A DNA stretch of 64,000 nt from Alkalihalobacterium sp048323755 (GCF_048323755.1 NZ_JBLWFS010000013.1:1-64000), one strand, 5' to 3'; numbered from the stretch's first letter, positions 1 through 7,580 are shown. Numbers and translations are program-made. The notes: generated by a model not told the origin, from the sequence alone.

Positions 1-12
1 GCGAAGCGAAAA

Positions 13-52
13 TTTTTGGAGAAAGAGGGGGTACCCCCTCTTTCTCCAAAAA
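13..52. terminator. Perfect 40-bp palindrome, bidirectional terminator
   Basis: Two 20-nt arms are exactly complementary about the junction 32/33. A GC-rich stem (ggagaaagaggggg and its complement) is bounded by a T run on the left and an A run on the right, so it can terminate transcription in both directions. No gene is visible to its left in the window. Confidence 0.75.
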
Positions 53-130
53 ATAATAAACCCTACCAAAAAACTAGTTAGGTGAAAACATTGATTCTCA
101 AATTTACACAGGATTGTGGACTTGACTGCG

Positions 131-266
131 TAACGGACTGAGAGGCCCTTATTATATAATATTGATGCTTAATTTTAATAAAATTGAACAAATAAGGGCT
201 TCTGAGTCCGCTAAAGTCTAAATAAATAAGATTTTAATAGAATAGGGGCATCTCAGTCCGCTAAAG
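131..266. repeat. Three-copy 23-26 nt repeat, one inverted
   Basis: A unit of the form aataRGGGcWtctSagtccgctaaag occurs as direct copies at 191-216 and 241-266, exactly 50 nt apart. It also occurs in inverted orientation at 131-153. The inverted pair can form a long stem around an AT-rich loop. The stretch holds no ORF. It sits just downstream of the rhodanese gene ending at 291. This looks like a small interspersed repeat cluster; its function is unknown. Confidence 0.6.
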
Positions 267-290
267 AAAAGCAGGGTCCTTCCGCTTTTC
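266..290 (-). terminator. Hairpin at end of rhodanese gene
   Basis: The arms gaaaagc and gcttttc flank an 11-nt loop directly after the stop codon of the minus-strand rhodanese gene, followed by a short T-rich stretch. The stem is short. Confidence 0.4.
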
Positions 291-650
291 TTATGACCAG
301 GAAGACATGCCGCCTTTAACGTTTGTAAGCTTTGTAAACCCAAGTCGTTTCAACCGTTTACTCGCTTTATTACTTCTCATCCCGCTTTGGCAAAGTAAGA
401 TCACTTCTTTTTCACGATCTAATTCATGATGCCTTTTCTTTATTTTAGATAAAGGGATGTTTTGAAATCCTTCAATGTGATTTAATTCATATTCTAATGC
501 TGATCGTACATCAATTAATTGAACGTCTTTTTTCTTAACTAGCATTTTGACTTCGGTGTTACTAATTTGTTTTACACCTTTAGCTGGCAGAAAATTTCGA
601 ACGGTTAAAATAATTAAAACTACAACGATAACCCATTTTAGTATATCCAA
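291..650 (-). CDS. Membrane-anchored rhodanese-like sulfurtransferase
   Basis: A 119-residue protein with one N-terminal membrane segment (about residues 5-20) followed by a single rhodanese domain (about 30-118). The active-site loop is intact, CQSGMR with Cys87, so it can probably carry a persulfide. The start ATG at 650 is preceded by AAAAGGAG at good spacing. The upstream gene of the same strand ends 15 nt away and encodes a second rhodanese-like protein, so the two are probably co-transcribed. Single-domain rhodaneses transfer sulfane sulfur between thiols. The membrane anchor and the nearby yrk genes suggest a role in sulfide or persulfide handling at the membrane, but the acceptor is unknown. 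Confidence 0.85.
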   Translation of the reverse strand: MDILKWVIVVVLIILTVRNFLPAKGVKQISNTEVKMLVKKKDVQLIDVRSALEYELNHIEGFQNIPLSKIKKRHHELDREKEVILLCQSGMRSNKASKRLKRLGFTKLTNVKGGMSSWS

Positions 651-665
651 TGAGATCTTCTCCTT

Positions 666-1031
666 TTAACAGAGTTCTGCAAATTTTTTCTCTTTGTTGT
701 CAGGATTGCTAATATAATATCCTGTCACCTGAACCCCTTTTTGTTTTAAAAATCGGATACATAGATTTTTCGCTACAACATCATTTGATATAATAATGAC
801 CTCACTACCTATGAATGGTTGATAATATCTTTTAATATAAGCAAATGGTATATTCGTAGCTCCTGTAACCGGATGGTGACTAGCGATATGGTAGTCACGA
901 ATATCTATGATTTTGGTTTCTTTCTTAAGGTGCTGAAGATTCGTGCACTTTACTCCTCGTACTGGAAAAAAGCGTCTGTAAAACCATACAAGAATAAAGA
1001 GCAATACGAATGACATCGTAATTGTAACCAT
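666..1031 (-). CDS. Membrane-anchored rhodanese-like protein without catalytic Cys
   Basis: A 121-residue protein with an N-terminal membrane helix (about 5-17) and a divergent rhodanese fold. Aligned by eye with its neighbour, the active-site position reads IIISNDVVAKN, with Ser where Cys is expected and no Gly/Arg of the usual loop. It should therefore lack sulfurtransferase activity. The ATG at 1031 has AGGAG about nine bases upstream. It lies 15 nt upstream of the intact rhodanese gene, probably in one operon. A structural, binding or regulatory role beside the active partner is plausible but is inference. Confidence 0.7.
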   Translation of the reverse strand: MVTITMSFVLLFILVWFYRRFFPVRGVKCTNLQHLKKETKIIDIRDYHIASHHPVTGATNIPFAYIKRYYQPFIGSEVIIISNDVVAKNLCIRFLKQKGVQVTGYYISNPDNKEKKFAELC

Positions 1032-1073
1032 TTCATGGTCCTCCTGTGTAACAAAGCTGCGTCTACTATTTTA

Positions 1074-1246
1074 CTATATTATAAGAGGATGTTCAAAAAG
1101 TCCGGGAAAAATCTCTTTCGAATTTCTTCGTCAGCTTGCTCTTCCGCTCTTCACGTATTAAACCCATACGCTCCAGTACTCAGAGACTGCGCTTCCTCGA
1201 ACTTCTCGGATCTTTTTGTCCTCCTTTATGAACATATATTATAAGA
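1074..1246. repeat. MITE/REP-like element of about 170 bp with imperfect terminal inverted repeats
   Basis: The left end (aagaggatgttcaaaaagtccg, in two parts around 1081-1104) and the complement of the right end (around 1207-1245) share the pattern AAGRGGA..CAAAAAG.TCCG, next to a TATAATATA stretch on both sides. The interior is unusually GC- and pyrimidine-rich for the neighbourhood and codes for nothing plausible. From memory, similar sequences recur between genes in several Bacillaceae, but this was not searched. It separates two rhodanese transcription units. Confidence 0.5.
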
Positions 1247-1461
1247 TAAAAATTCATTTGTTAAGTAAAATATCTATTGGTAAAAATGCGCAGCTTGGTT
1301 TTGTTTATTATTGTGAGGGAGATACTTATTTTTGATTTCGCTTATTTATTGTTCATGTTTCTGATTTTATTGTCCGTTTTCTTAATTTATTGTGCGAAAT
1401 CCACTTTTTTTAACCAAAATGTGAACTCTAGGAATTTGTCATTAAATCCAAGTGAATAAAA

Positions 1462-1503
1462 AATACCCATTACCGTTATATTGATAGCGGGAAAATGGGT
1501 ATT
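1462..1503 (-). terminator. Terminator after third rhodanese gene
   Basis: A perfect 10-bp stem (aatacccatt with aatgggtatt) follows the minus-strand gene ending at 1518. In that direction it is followed by a run of six T. Confidence 0.8.
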
Positions 1504-1517
1504 GTTGAGAGCGCAGA

Positions 1518-1910
1518 TTACTTTGTTACAAGTGGGCCATCCCAAGAAAGGATACCGCCACTTACGTTTGTTACTTTTGTATAACCTTGATCAAAGAGAA
1601 AGTTTGCCGCTTGCATGCTGCGGTTACCACTTCTACAGAAAATAACAATCTCTTGGCCTTGCGGAAGTTGCGCGTATTCATTAGCAAGACGGCTAAGTGG
1701 GATATTTGTCATTCCTTCTACATGAGCTTCTTCATATTCATCAATCTCACGGACATCGATAAACACCGCATTATCGTCTGTTTTCATTTTTGTTTTGAGT
1801 TCAGTTGTCGTGATTTCCCCAATTTGATCATTTGTTGTTCCAAAAAACATAAATATCACTCCTACTCCAATTACCAATGTAAGAACGGCTAACATGGTTT
1901 TCTGTTTCAT
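1518..1910 (-). CDS. Membrane-anchored or exported rhodanese-like sulfurtransferase
   Basis: 130 residues from ATG 1910, chosen because GAGAGG lies upstream of it; a TTG three codons earlier is too close to that site. A hydrophobic N-terminal segment (about residues 6-24) is followed by one rhodanese domain (30-127) with the active loop CRSGNR (Cys92). The signal-anchor would place the domain outside the membrane. It lies 156 nt downstream of yrkE on the same strand and has its own terminator, so it may be the last gene of a yrkE unit. It is the third small rhodanese in 1.6 kb, which is unusual. Confidence 0.85.
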   Translation of the reverse strand: MKQKTMLAVLTLVIGVGVIFMFFGTTNDQIGEITTTELKTKMKTDDNAVFIDVREIDEYEEAHVEGMTNIPLSRLANEYAQLPQGQEIVIFCRSGNRSMQAANFLFDQGYTKVTNVSGGILSWDGPLVTK

Positions 1911-2066
1911 ACAGTACAAAACCTCTCTATCGTTGATTTATTATTTGAGTATTAGGAAAAACTCTTTAGATACTCTTAGGATAACATGATTAACGAGTAG
2001 AATGGCCCTAACTTCTTCCAAAAAGTACATTTTCATTCATCGATTGAACGTTGAAGAAATAGATTA

Positions 2067-2543
2067 CTAGATAAATAAGTTGACGTTTCCTTCTTCTGCT
2101 TCTGCAAGATATGTTGCTACACCAGCATATTCAATACCGTCGATTAATTCTTCCTTTTGGATCCCCATTACATCCATTGACATCGTACAAGCAACCATTT
2201 TGATATCTAGCTCTTTCGCCATTTCGATTAACTCATTTAAAGAAACGACATTGTGTTTTTTCATCATATGCTTCATTAACTTCGATCCTGCGCCGCCGAA
2301 ATTCATTTTGGATAATCCTAGTTTTTCAGGACCTCTTGGCATCATTTTACCGAACATTTTTTCTAAAAAGTTCTTTTTAACGGGGATATGTTCATCTTTA
2401 CGTAGTACATTCAAACCCCAGAATGTGAAAAACATCGTTACTGGTTTCCCCATTGCTGCAGCACCAGTTGCGATAATAAAACTAGCTAATGCTTTATCTA
2501 AATCACCATCAAATACAATCATTGTCGCTTTCTTTTGTTCCAT
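2067..2543 (-). CDS. yrkE: YrkE-like DsrE2 family sulfur carrier
   Basis: 158 residues matching the DsrE/DsrF-like family 2 (YrkE of B. subtilis). It has a Rossmann-like start with FDGDLDKAL, a glycine-rich middle, and the conserved Cys in VACTMSMDVMG near residue 118, which in relatives carries a persulfide. The start is preceded by AGGAGGAG. Two CsoR/CstR-type palindromes lie between 18 and 67 nt upstream, so expression is probably derepressed by sulfide or polysulfide. Such proteins act as intracellular sulfane-sulfur relays beside TusA and rhodanese domains. The family assignment is firm; the exact partners are inference. Confidence 0.9.
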   Translation of the reverse strand: MEQKKATMIVFDGDLDKALASFIIATGAAAMGKPVTMFFTFWGLNVLRKDEHIPVKKNFLEKMFGKMMPRGPEKLGLSKMNFGGAGSKLMKHMMKKHNVVSLNELIEMAKELDIKMVACTMSMDVMGIQKEELIDGIEYAGVATYLAEAEEGNVNLFI

Positions 2544-2560
2544 TTAGATCTCCTCCTAAT

Positions 2561-2576
2561 ATACTCTTATAGGTAT
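2561..2576. promoter_or_regulatory. CsoR/CstR-like operator, proximal copy for yrkE
   Basis: The sequence atactcttataggtat has ATAC and GGTAT half-sites matching other copies in this island. It lies 18 nt upstream of the yrkE start, next to the ribosome site. The regulator itself is not encoded in the window. Confidence 0.55.
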
Positions 2577-2594
2577 TTTCTATATCGTTATTTT

Positions 2595-2610
2595 ATACCC
2601 TTATAGGTAT
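2595..2610. promoter_or_regulatory. CsoR/CstR-like operator, distal copy for yrkE
   Basis: The sequence atacccttataggtat is a near-perfect inverted repeat of the ATACC-N-GGTAT type, 34 nt from the proximal copy. The paired arrangement recurs upstream of yrkH. Assignment to a CstR-type persulfide-sensing repressor rests on family knowledge and gene context. Confidence 0.65.
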
Positions 2611-2749
2611 TTTGTCAACCAAAAAATATATTGGTTATCTTCCAATTCTCTTTCAAATTCTAGCTTTATTTTCTTACGTCCTTGTTCTGATCCTTGATTC
2701 AAGTTACGATCGTGACATTAGGTTAAGTTTTTACATATACTTAGCGTTT

Positions 2750-3310
2750 TTAAGTTCTCTCAGGATACTTAATAAACTCAATTTCCCCATTTTCAATATG
2801 GTAAAGAACAGGAATGATTGGTACGTGTTGACCTAACTCTTTATAGATTGGGTGCGCAATCAGTCGTTCCACTTGCTTCAGGAGGTGTGTCTCTGATAGT
2901 TGCGTAGTGCACATTTGCGTACTATCTTCATGGATAAATGACTCCTGGATTCCCTTCAGCCATGGTTTTAAAGCTTCTTCGTTATTTCCGTTTACCGCAG
3001 CATCTATCCCTCCACAATGAGTGTGGCCGATGATCATGATTCCTTTTACTCTTAAGTGCTTTAGAGCATAATATAAGCTTGCAGAAAAGCTTTCATCATG
3101 TTCATTTACTTGATTACCAATATTACGGTGAATAAATAATTTTCCAAGCGGCATTTGTGTAATAACAGAAGGACTCACCCGTGAATCACTACACGCTAAA
3201 ACAAGTAATTCCGGTTCTTGCCCCTGAACCATATTATCGAAGAAATGAGGGTCTACTTTTCTCATCTCTTCATAAAACAGTTTATTGTTTCGTTTTAATT
3301 CCCTTTCCAT
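2750..3310 (-). CDS. Beta-class carbonic anhydrase
   Basis: A 186-residue beta-carbonic anhydrase that interconverts CO2 and bicarbonate. The zinc site is complete: Cys40 and Asp42 in ACSDSR, His96 and Cys99 in GHTHCGG. The start is taken as ATG 3310 because AAGGAG, formed by the last codons of the upstream SulP gene, sits nine bases before it. This leaves five nt after the SulP stop, so the two genes are translationally close and certainly co-transcribed. SulP plus beta-carbonic anhydrase pairs usually handle bicarbonate rather than sulfate. It is cytoplasmic, with no signal peptide. Confidence 0.93.
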   Translation of the reverse strand: MERELKRNNKLFYEEMRKVDPHFFDNMVQGQEPELLVLACSDSRVSPSVITQMPLGKLFIHRNIGNQVNEHDESFSASLYYALKHLRVKGIMIIGHTHCGGIDAAVNGNNEEALKPWLKGIQESFIHEDSTQMCTTQLSETHLLKQVERLIAHPIYKELGQHVPIIPVLYHIENGEIEFIKYPERT

Positions 3311-3315
3311 TTCAC

Positions 3316-4980
3316 TCACTCCTTGATTGTGGCCAGTGCTTCATCAATTGAATGAGACTCGATTTTCCCCTTGTATTTTTCATACCAGCCCGCTCGCTTT
3401 AAGACATCTCGGACAGGTCCTTTAATATCACACAACATGATATTCTTTCCGAGACTTTCATAAGTGATGAACAGTTCGTTTAAGTGTTCAATTGCGACAG
3501 CATCCATATCATTAACCCCTGAAAAATCAAGGATAACGGAATGAAGTGATGGTTGCTCTAAAAACTTTCTTTGAATCATGTCTTCAATTTTTGTAATGTT
3601 TGCAAAATACAACGGCGAGTCGATTCTTAATATGGAAACATTCTCTTTTTCGACAGCTTCTGGATATCTTTTGATATTACGATAGACATTCGCCTCTTCT
3701 ACATAGCCTAATTCAGCAACATGAGGGTTTGCACTCCTCCATATAAAAACGATAAGAGAAAAAATAATACCAAGGAAAATACCCGTTTCAATTCCTAACG
3801 TTAATGTGGCGCCAAATGTAATTAACAATGTAGCACCATCTATTCGTTTGATCTTAAATAAATGCTTCGCTTCTTTAACATCAATTAACCCATAAACAGC
3901 TACCATAATGATCGCAGCGAGAACAGCATTCGGCATGTAGTAAAACCAAGATGTAAAGAATAATAGCGTTAAAATGATTAAAGTTGCTGTAATAATAGCT
4001 GCAAGACCTGTTCTGGCACCAGCACCGTAATTAACGGCTGAACGTGAAAAACCGCCAGTTACTGGATACCCTGAAAAAGTTGAGGCCGATACGTTAGCAA
4101 GTCCTAGACCAATTAGTTCACGATTTGCATGTACTTTATATTTCTCTTTTGTAGCAATCACTTTTGCCATCGCGAAACTTTCAACAAAACCGATGATTGC
4201 GATTGTGATTGCGATTGGCATTAAGGCGCTAACAGCCTCCATACTCCACGCCGGTAACGAAACCATCGGTAAACCGTCTGGTACTTCACCAATAATACTT
4301 ACTCCTTTTTCATGAAGGTCAAATATATAAACAAGAAGTATACTATAAACAACGACCACAAGTGGCGCTGGAATTTTCGGTATCCACTTCTTCATAACGA
4401 TTAAAATAATAATACTAGTAATTCCAATGAAAAAAGTATAAAAGTTAATGCTAGTGATTTGTAGGACCGCCCGATATAATAGTTCAAATACATTTTCAGT
4501 TGAGGGAAGGTTAATCCCCAGTAGATGTTTTAATTGGCTGAGACCAATAACGATAGCTGCTGCAGAAGTAAATCCACTAATAACTGCATGAGAGATAAAT
4601 TCGGTTACAAATCCGAGTTTCAATAACCCGAGAACTAATTGTATGACCCCAACCATTAAGGCAAGTAATAACACAAGTGAAATATACTCACTTGAACCTG
4701 GATCAGCCAGTCCTTGGACACCCGTTAATACAAGAAGTGACACCATCGCAACAGGTCCCACTGCAAGCTGTCTTGAGGAACCAAAAAAGGCATAAACAAT
4801 TAATGGTATCGTTGATGCATACAGCCCGATTACAGGTGGCAAACCAGCTAGCATCGCATAAGCCATACCTTGTGGAATTAACATAATGGCAACAATTAAT
4901 CCCGCTGATAAATCACCGCGTAAATCATGTTTTTTATACGTTAACATCCACTCAAGCCCTGGAAATAACTTCTTGAGCAT
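3316..4980 (-). CDS. SulP family anion transporter (probable bicarbonate importer) with STAS domain
   Basis: 554 residues: an N-terminal membrane domain with about 10-14 segments (residues 20-425) carrying SulP signatures (PQGMAYA, GLYAS near residues 37-56) and a C-terminal STAS domain (about 440-550, with LDFSGVNDMD). The start ATG follows GAAAGGAGGG. Position in one operon with a carbonic anhydrase points to bicarbonate, as in BicA-type transporters, although sulfate or another anion cannot be excluded. Finding it between yrkI and yrkE, inside a sulfur-handling cluster, leaves both readings open. Two inverted repeats lie in the 150 nt upstream. Confidence 0.9.
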   Translation of the reverse strand: MLKKLFPGLEWMLTYKKHDLRGDLSAGLIVAIMLIPQGMAYAMLAGLPPVIGLYASTIPLIVYAFFGSSRQLAVGPVAMVSLLVLTGVQGLADPGSSEYISLVLLLALMVGVIQLVLGLLKLGFVTEFISHAVISGFTSAAAIVIGLSQLKHLLGINLPSTENVFELLYRAVLQITSINFYTFFIGITSIIILIVMKKWIPKIPAPLVVVVYSILLVYIFDLHEKGVSIIGEVPDGLPMVSLPAWSMEAVSALMPIAITIAIIGFVESFAMAKVIATKEKYKVHANRELIGLGLANVSASTFSGYPVTGGFSRSAVNYGAGARTGLAAIITATLIILTLLFFTSWFYYMPNAVLAAIIMVAVYGLIDVKEAKHLFKIKRIDGATLLITFGATLTLGIETGIFLGIIFSLIVFIWRSANPHVAELGYVEEANVYRNIKRYPEAVEKENVSILRIDSPLYFANITKIEDMIQRKFLEQPSLHSVILDFSGVNDMDAVAIEHLNELFITYESLGKNIMLCDIKGPVRDVLKRAGWYEKYKGKIESHSIDEALATIKE

Positions 4981-5005
4981 TGGTTTTCCCTCCTTTCTAT
5001 TAAAG

Positions 5006-5038
5006 GAGAAGGTGACTCTCTAGCGATCTCACCTTCTC
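5006..5038. other. Inverted repeat in the leader of the SulP gene
   Basis: A 10-bp stem (gagaaggtga with tcaccttctc) and a 13-nt loop lie about 25 nt before the SulP start, just upstream of its ribosome site. It may terminate or attenuate read-through from yrkI, or may be a regulator site; the sequence alone does not decide. Confidence 0.4.
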
Positions 5039-5044
5039 TTTTCT

Positions 5045-5087
5045 ACTAAAAATAGATGCACCTCGTTTAATAGCATCTATTTTTAGT
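5045..5087 (-). terminator. Long hairpin between yrkI and the SulP gene
   Basis: A perfect 15-bp stem (actaaaaatagatgc and complement) with T runs inside the arm lies 48-90 nt downstream of the yrkI stop. It could separate yrkFI from the SulP-carbonic anhydrase unit, but there is no strong T tract after the stem. Confidence 0.5.
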
Positions 5088-5134
5088 AATAGGTGGCCTA
5101 ACCTTAGTTTGAATCACCTTCAATTTAAACCTTA

Positions 5135-5368
5135 TTAAGCTTTTTTAATCCAGAACTTAAAAACATCACCATCTTCGTCTTGATGGACGAGTTCATTTCC
5201 AGAAGCTTTACACCAAGCTGCGATATCAGCTTTGGAGCCTTTATCTGTTGCATGAACTTCTAGTACTTTACCTACCTCTAATTCGTCGATTGCTTTTTTT
5301 GTACGTACAATTGGCATCGGGCACGCTAATCCTGTTGCGTTTAATACTTTATTACTATTCATGTTCAT
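5135..5368 (-). CDS. yrkI: TusA-like sulfur carrier (YrkI)
   Basis: A 77-residue single-domain TusA-family protein with the signature CPMPIVRTKKAI; Cys16 is the persulfide-carrying residue. The fold is complete for the family. It begins 51 nt after yrkF ends, with AAAGGAGAG before its ATG, so yrkF and yrkI form one operon as in B. subtilis. It should accept sulfane sulfur from rhodanese or DsrE partners in the cytoplasm. Its N-terminal half is nearly the same as the TusA domain of YrkF, suggesting duplication. Confidence 0.93.
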   Translation of the reverse strand: MNMNSNKVLNATGLACPMPIVRTKKAIDELEVGKVLEVHATDKGSKADIAAWCKASGNELVHQDEDGDVFKFWIKKA

Positions 5369-5419
5369 TCTCTCCTTTAAAATTAAGAATATCTAGAATA
5401 CATTGCATTTAGATCACTT

Positions 5420-5986
5420 TTAGTTGCTTTCAACTTTTCCAGTCCATTCAGACATTCCAGGTTTTACGTTCAAAACCATTTCAAAACCATTGTCTGTTAA
5501 CAGCTTCGCAGCCATTGCACTTCTGCTTCCTGTACGGCATACAACGTATACAGTATCATGTTGATTTAGTTCACCCAGACGTTCTTCTAGCTCGCCAAGT
5601 GGAATAGATTTGGAGGTAGGAATGCGAGCAAAAGCATACTCAGCAGGCTCACGAACGTCTAAAATCGTTACTCCCGCTTCACCAATTTTGCTTTCTAATT
5701 CTGTATTTGATGTGACATGAAGAAAGTCAACTTCCTCCTTTGTCTCAGAAGGATCCGCTTTACGTAAATAATGCAGTAGTACATCCCCTTCTTCGTTTGT
5801 ACCTAAATATTGGTTGCCTGTTGAGTTAGCCCATGCTTTTAAGTCGGCTAATGAACCTTTATCTGTAGCTTGAATTTCAAGCACTTCACCTGATTTTAAT
5901 TGATCCATTGCTTTTTTTGTACGTACAATTGGCATTGGACATGCTAACCCTTTTGCATCTAACACTTGATCTACTTTAATTGCCAT
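5420..5986 (-). CDS. yrkF: TusA-rhodanese fusion sulfurtransferase (YrkF)
   Basis: 188 residues from ATG 5986, which has GAGGAGGT upstream; the frame is open 23 codons further but without a ribosome site. Domain 1 (1-76) is TusA with CPMP (Cys16); domain 2 (about 90-186) is rhodanese with active loop CRTGSR (Cys150). The fusion lets sulfur pass from one domain to the other. In Gram-positive cst/yrk systems such proteins relay persulfides before oxidation by the dioxygenase partner, here YrkH. A pair of CstR-like sites lies upstream. Identification with YrkF of B. subtilis rests on domain order and neighbours. Confidence 0.93.
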   Translation of the reverse strand: MAIKVDQVLDAKGLACPMPIVRTKKAMDQLKSGEVLEIQATDKGSLADLKAWANSTGNQYLGTNEEGDVLLHYLRKADPSETKEEVDFLHVTSNTELESKIGEAGVTILDVREPAEYAFARIPTSKSIPLGELEERLGELNQHDTVYVVCRTGSRSAMAAKLLTDNGFEMVLNVKPGMSEWTGKVESN

Positions 5987-6013
5987 GTTGTTACCTCCTC
6001 TTATTAATACCCT

Positions 6014-6029
6014 TACCCCTATAGATATA
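6014..6029. promoter_or_regulatory. Degenerate CsoR/CstR-like half operator upstream of yrkF
   Basis: Tacccctatagatata keeps the ACCCC half-site but has a weak right half. It lies 28 nt upstream of the yrkF start and pairs with the better site at 6063-6077. Confidence 0.35.
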
Positions 6030-6062
6030 ATACAATTAAAATATTTTGCGGTCAATACTTTT

Positions 6063-6077
6063 TACCTGTAGGGGTAT
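6063..6077. promoter_or_regulatory. CsoR/CstR-like operator upstream of yrkF
   Basis: Tacctgtaggggtat carries TACC and GGGGTAT half-sites, as in the yrkE and yrkH operators, 77 nt upstream of yrkF. It probably controls yrkF-yrkI. Confidence 0.55.
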
Positions 6078-6233
6078 TTAAATGTTTAAAATATTCTAGT
6101 TTCACTGCTAAAAGAAACTTTATTACATAGCCTTCCCCTAAATAAATATTAAGGGAAAGACTATATTCTATTTCATGATAAAAGCTACCAATTGAAACAA
6201 AATGAAGATGGCTCCTACCAGGAACCAGAGATA

Positions 6234-6286
6234 GACAGCAGGTCATATCGGTGGTTTCGTGTATTGCTTTTTATCCTCTGCTGTCT
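6234..6286. terminator. Long-loop hairpin downstream of yrkH
   Basis: The arms agacagcag and ctgctgtct enclose a 35-nt loop in the 287-nt gap between yrkH and the yrkF operators. A terminator for yrkH is possible, but no clear T run follows on the minus strand. Otherwise this gap shows nothing coding. Confidence 0.3.
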
Positions 6287-6364
6287 TCTTTGATTGAATG
6301 CCTCACAGGTGAGTTGTGCAGTGATCTTTTTTTTCTTTCATGAAGTGATGCCTCCCTTACTTAA

Positions 6365-7504
6365 TTAGTGAGTGTGGTGCACAGCACAACGATTTGGTCC
6401 AATCTCTAATTCTTGTTTACGCTCTGCATCAGCTTGCTCCACACCACGGTTGATTGCAATAATATCTTCAAAGTTCGGTGGTTTTACAGAAGATGCAGAT
6501 TGTTCTACGTGATCTAGGAATGAATCTTTTGTCATCGTGAACATTTTTTCATTACGTTCACGAATATTTCCTAGTAGATCACCAATATACCCTTTGTCAT
6601 TCACTTCTTCTACATAATCGGCATAGTGACCCGGAAGAACAATAACATCGTCAGCAATCGCTGAAACTTTATCATAAATCGTGTGGTATAGGTCATCTGC
6701 CCACTCACGAACTTTATTACCTAAGTCAGGTCGACCTAAACCACTAACGAAAATGGTGTCCCCTGAGAATAGTAATTTATCATTAACGAAGAATGATACA
6801 CTACCAGGGGTATGCCCTGGTGTTTTTACAGCTAATACTTCTAATTTAATATTGTTGAATTCTATACGATCATGATTTTCTAATGCTTCAAATTCAAAAA
6901 TTGCTCCTTCACTTTTCATAAGGAAATATTTCGCCCCTAATTTTTCCGCCAATTCATGGCCCCCAGAAATATGATCAGCATGTAAGTGAGAGTCAACAAT
7001 ATGAGTAATCGTGGCGCCCTCTTTTTTCGCTGCTTCAACATATACATCTGTAAAACGGCTCGGGTCTACAATTAGTGCTTCATCATCCGATGTGACCATA
7101 TAGGAAAGACAACCTTTTCCGATACGAATAAATTGGTCTACTTTAATTTTTTCATCTTCATAAATACGAACTTGGTGAAGATGTTCGCTCCACGCTTTCA
7201 TTCCATCAACTAATGAGTAAACTTTATTAAAACCCGCGTCAACTAACATTTCTCCTACAAATGCAGATGAACCACCTTTTGCACATAAAACAACAATATC
7301 TTTTTCTGTTGGTAGTTGTTCTACTATTGGATCAACCCCATCAATGAGTTCAAAATAAGGAACATTAAGATGTGAAAAAGTTTTTCCTTCTATCTTCCAA
7401 TCTTGGAAATCTGATTCGTTACGAACATCAAGAATAAATAACTCCTCGTTATCTACGATACGATCCATAATTTCTTTTGCAGTAATATCTTTTACATTAC
7501 TCAT
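6365..7504 (-). CDS. yrkH: Rhodanese plus metallo-beta-lactamase fold protein, persulfide dioxygenase-like (YrkH)
   Basis: 379 residues. The N-terminal rhodanese domain (8-112) has Cys74 in CAKGGSS. The C-terminal metallo-beta-lactamase domain (about 115-350) has HLHADH at 173-178, His231 in TPGHTPGS, Asp249 in SGDT followed by GRPD, and a further PGH motif near 293. These match the iron site and GRxD signature of ETHE1-type persulfide dioxygenases, which oxidise a low-molecular-weight persulfide to sulfite. The domain order is that of YrkH; CstB of staphylococci carries its rhodanese parts after the dioxygenase domain. Two CstR-like palindromes lie 27 and 61 nt upstream. It is the likely oxidising enzyme of the island. 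Confidence 0.92.
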   Translation of the reverse strand: MSNVKDITAKEIMDRIVDNEELFILDVRNESDFQDWKIEGKTFSHLNVPYFELIDGVDPIVEQLPTEKDIVVLCAKGGSSAFVGEMLVDAGFNKVYSLVDGMKAWSEHLHQVRIYEDEKIKVDQFIRIGKGCLSYMVTSDDEALIVDPSRFTDVYVEAAKKEGATITHIVDSHLHADHISGGHELAEKLGAKYFLMKSEGAIFEFEALENHDRIEFNNIKLEVLAVKTPGHTPGSVSFFVNDKLLFSGDTIFVSGLGRPDLGNKVREWADDLYHTIYDKVSAIADDVIVLPGHYADYVEEVNDKGYIGDLLGNIRERNEKMFTMTKDSFLDHVEQSASSVKPPNFEDIIAINRGVEQADAERKQELEIGPNRCAVHHTH

Positions 7505-7530
7505 CGTTTCATCTCCCCTTTAACTAATTT

Positions 7531-7546
7531 ATACCCTATTAGGTAT
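7531..7546. promoter_or_regulatory. CsoR/CstR-like operator, proximal copy for yrkH
   Basis: Ataccctattaggtat, 27 nt before the yrkH start, is the clearest ATACC-N-GGTAT palindrome in the island. Confidence 0.65.
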
Positions 7547-7564
7547 CGTTGTTGGTTATATCTT

Positions 7565-7580
7565 ATACCTTACGGGGTAT
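7565..7580. promoter_or_regulatory. CsoR/CstR-like operator, distal copy for yrkH
   Basis: Ataccttacggggtat lies 34 nt from the proximal copy, the same spacing as the pair before yrkE, which suggests binding by a multimeric regulator on one face of the helix. Confidence 0.65.

Noticed and set aside
1035..1459. Two plus-strand frames of 60-69 codons
   Set aside because: The first is the inside of the MITE-like repeat, the second is an AT-rich noncoding stretch; neither has a ribosome site or a family match.
2612..2836. Plus-strand frame with hydrophobic residues between yrkE and the carbonic anhydrase gene
   Set aside because: It begins in the operator region and runs into the antisense of the carbonic anhydrase gene, with no ribosome site.
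6052..6246. Minus-strand frame of 64 codons upstream of yrkF
   Set aside because: It spans the operator sites and a hairpin, and has no ribosome site or recognisable product.
7531..7580. Possible copper CsoR operators
   Set aside because: The palindromes fit CsoR-family sites in general, but all neighbours handle sulfur and no copper gene is present, so a CstR-type role was preferred.
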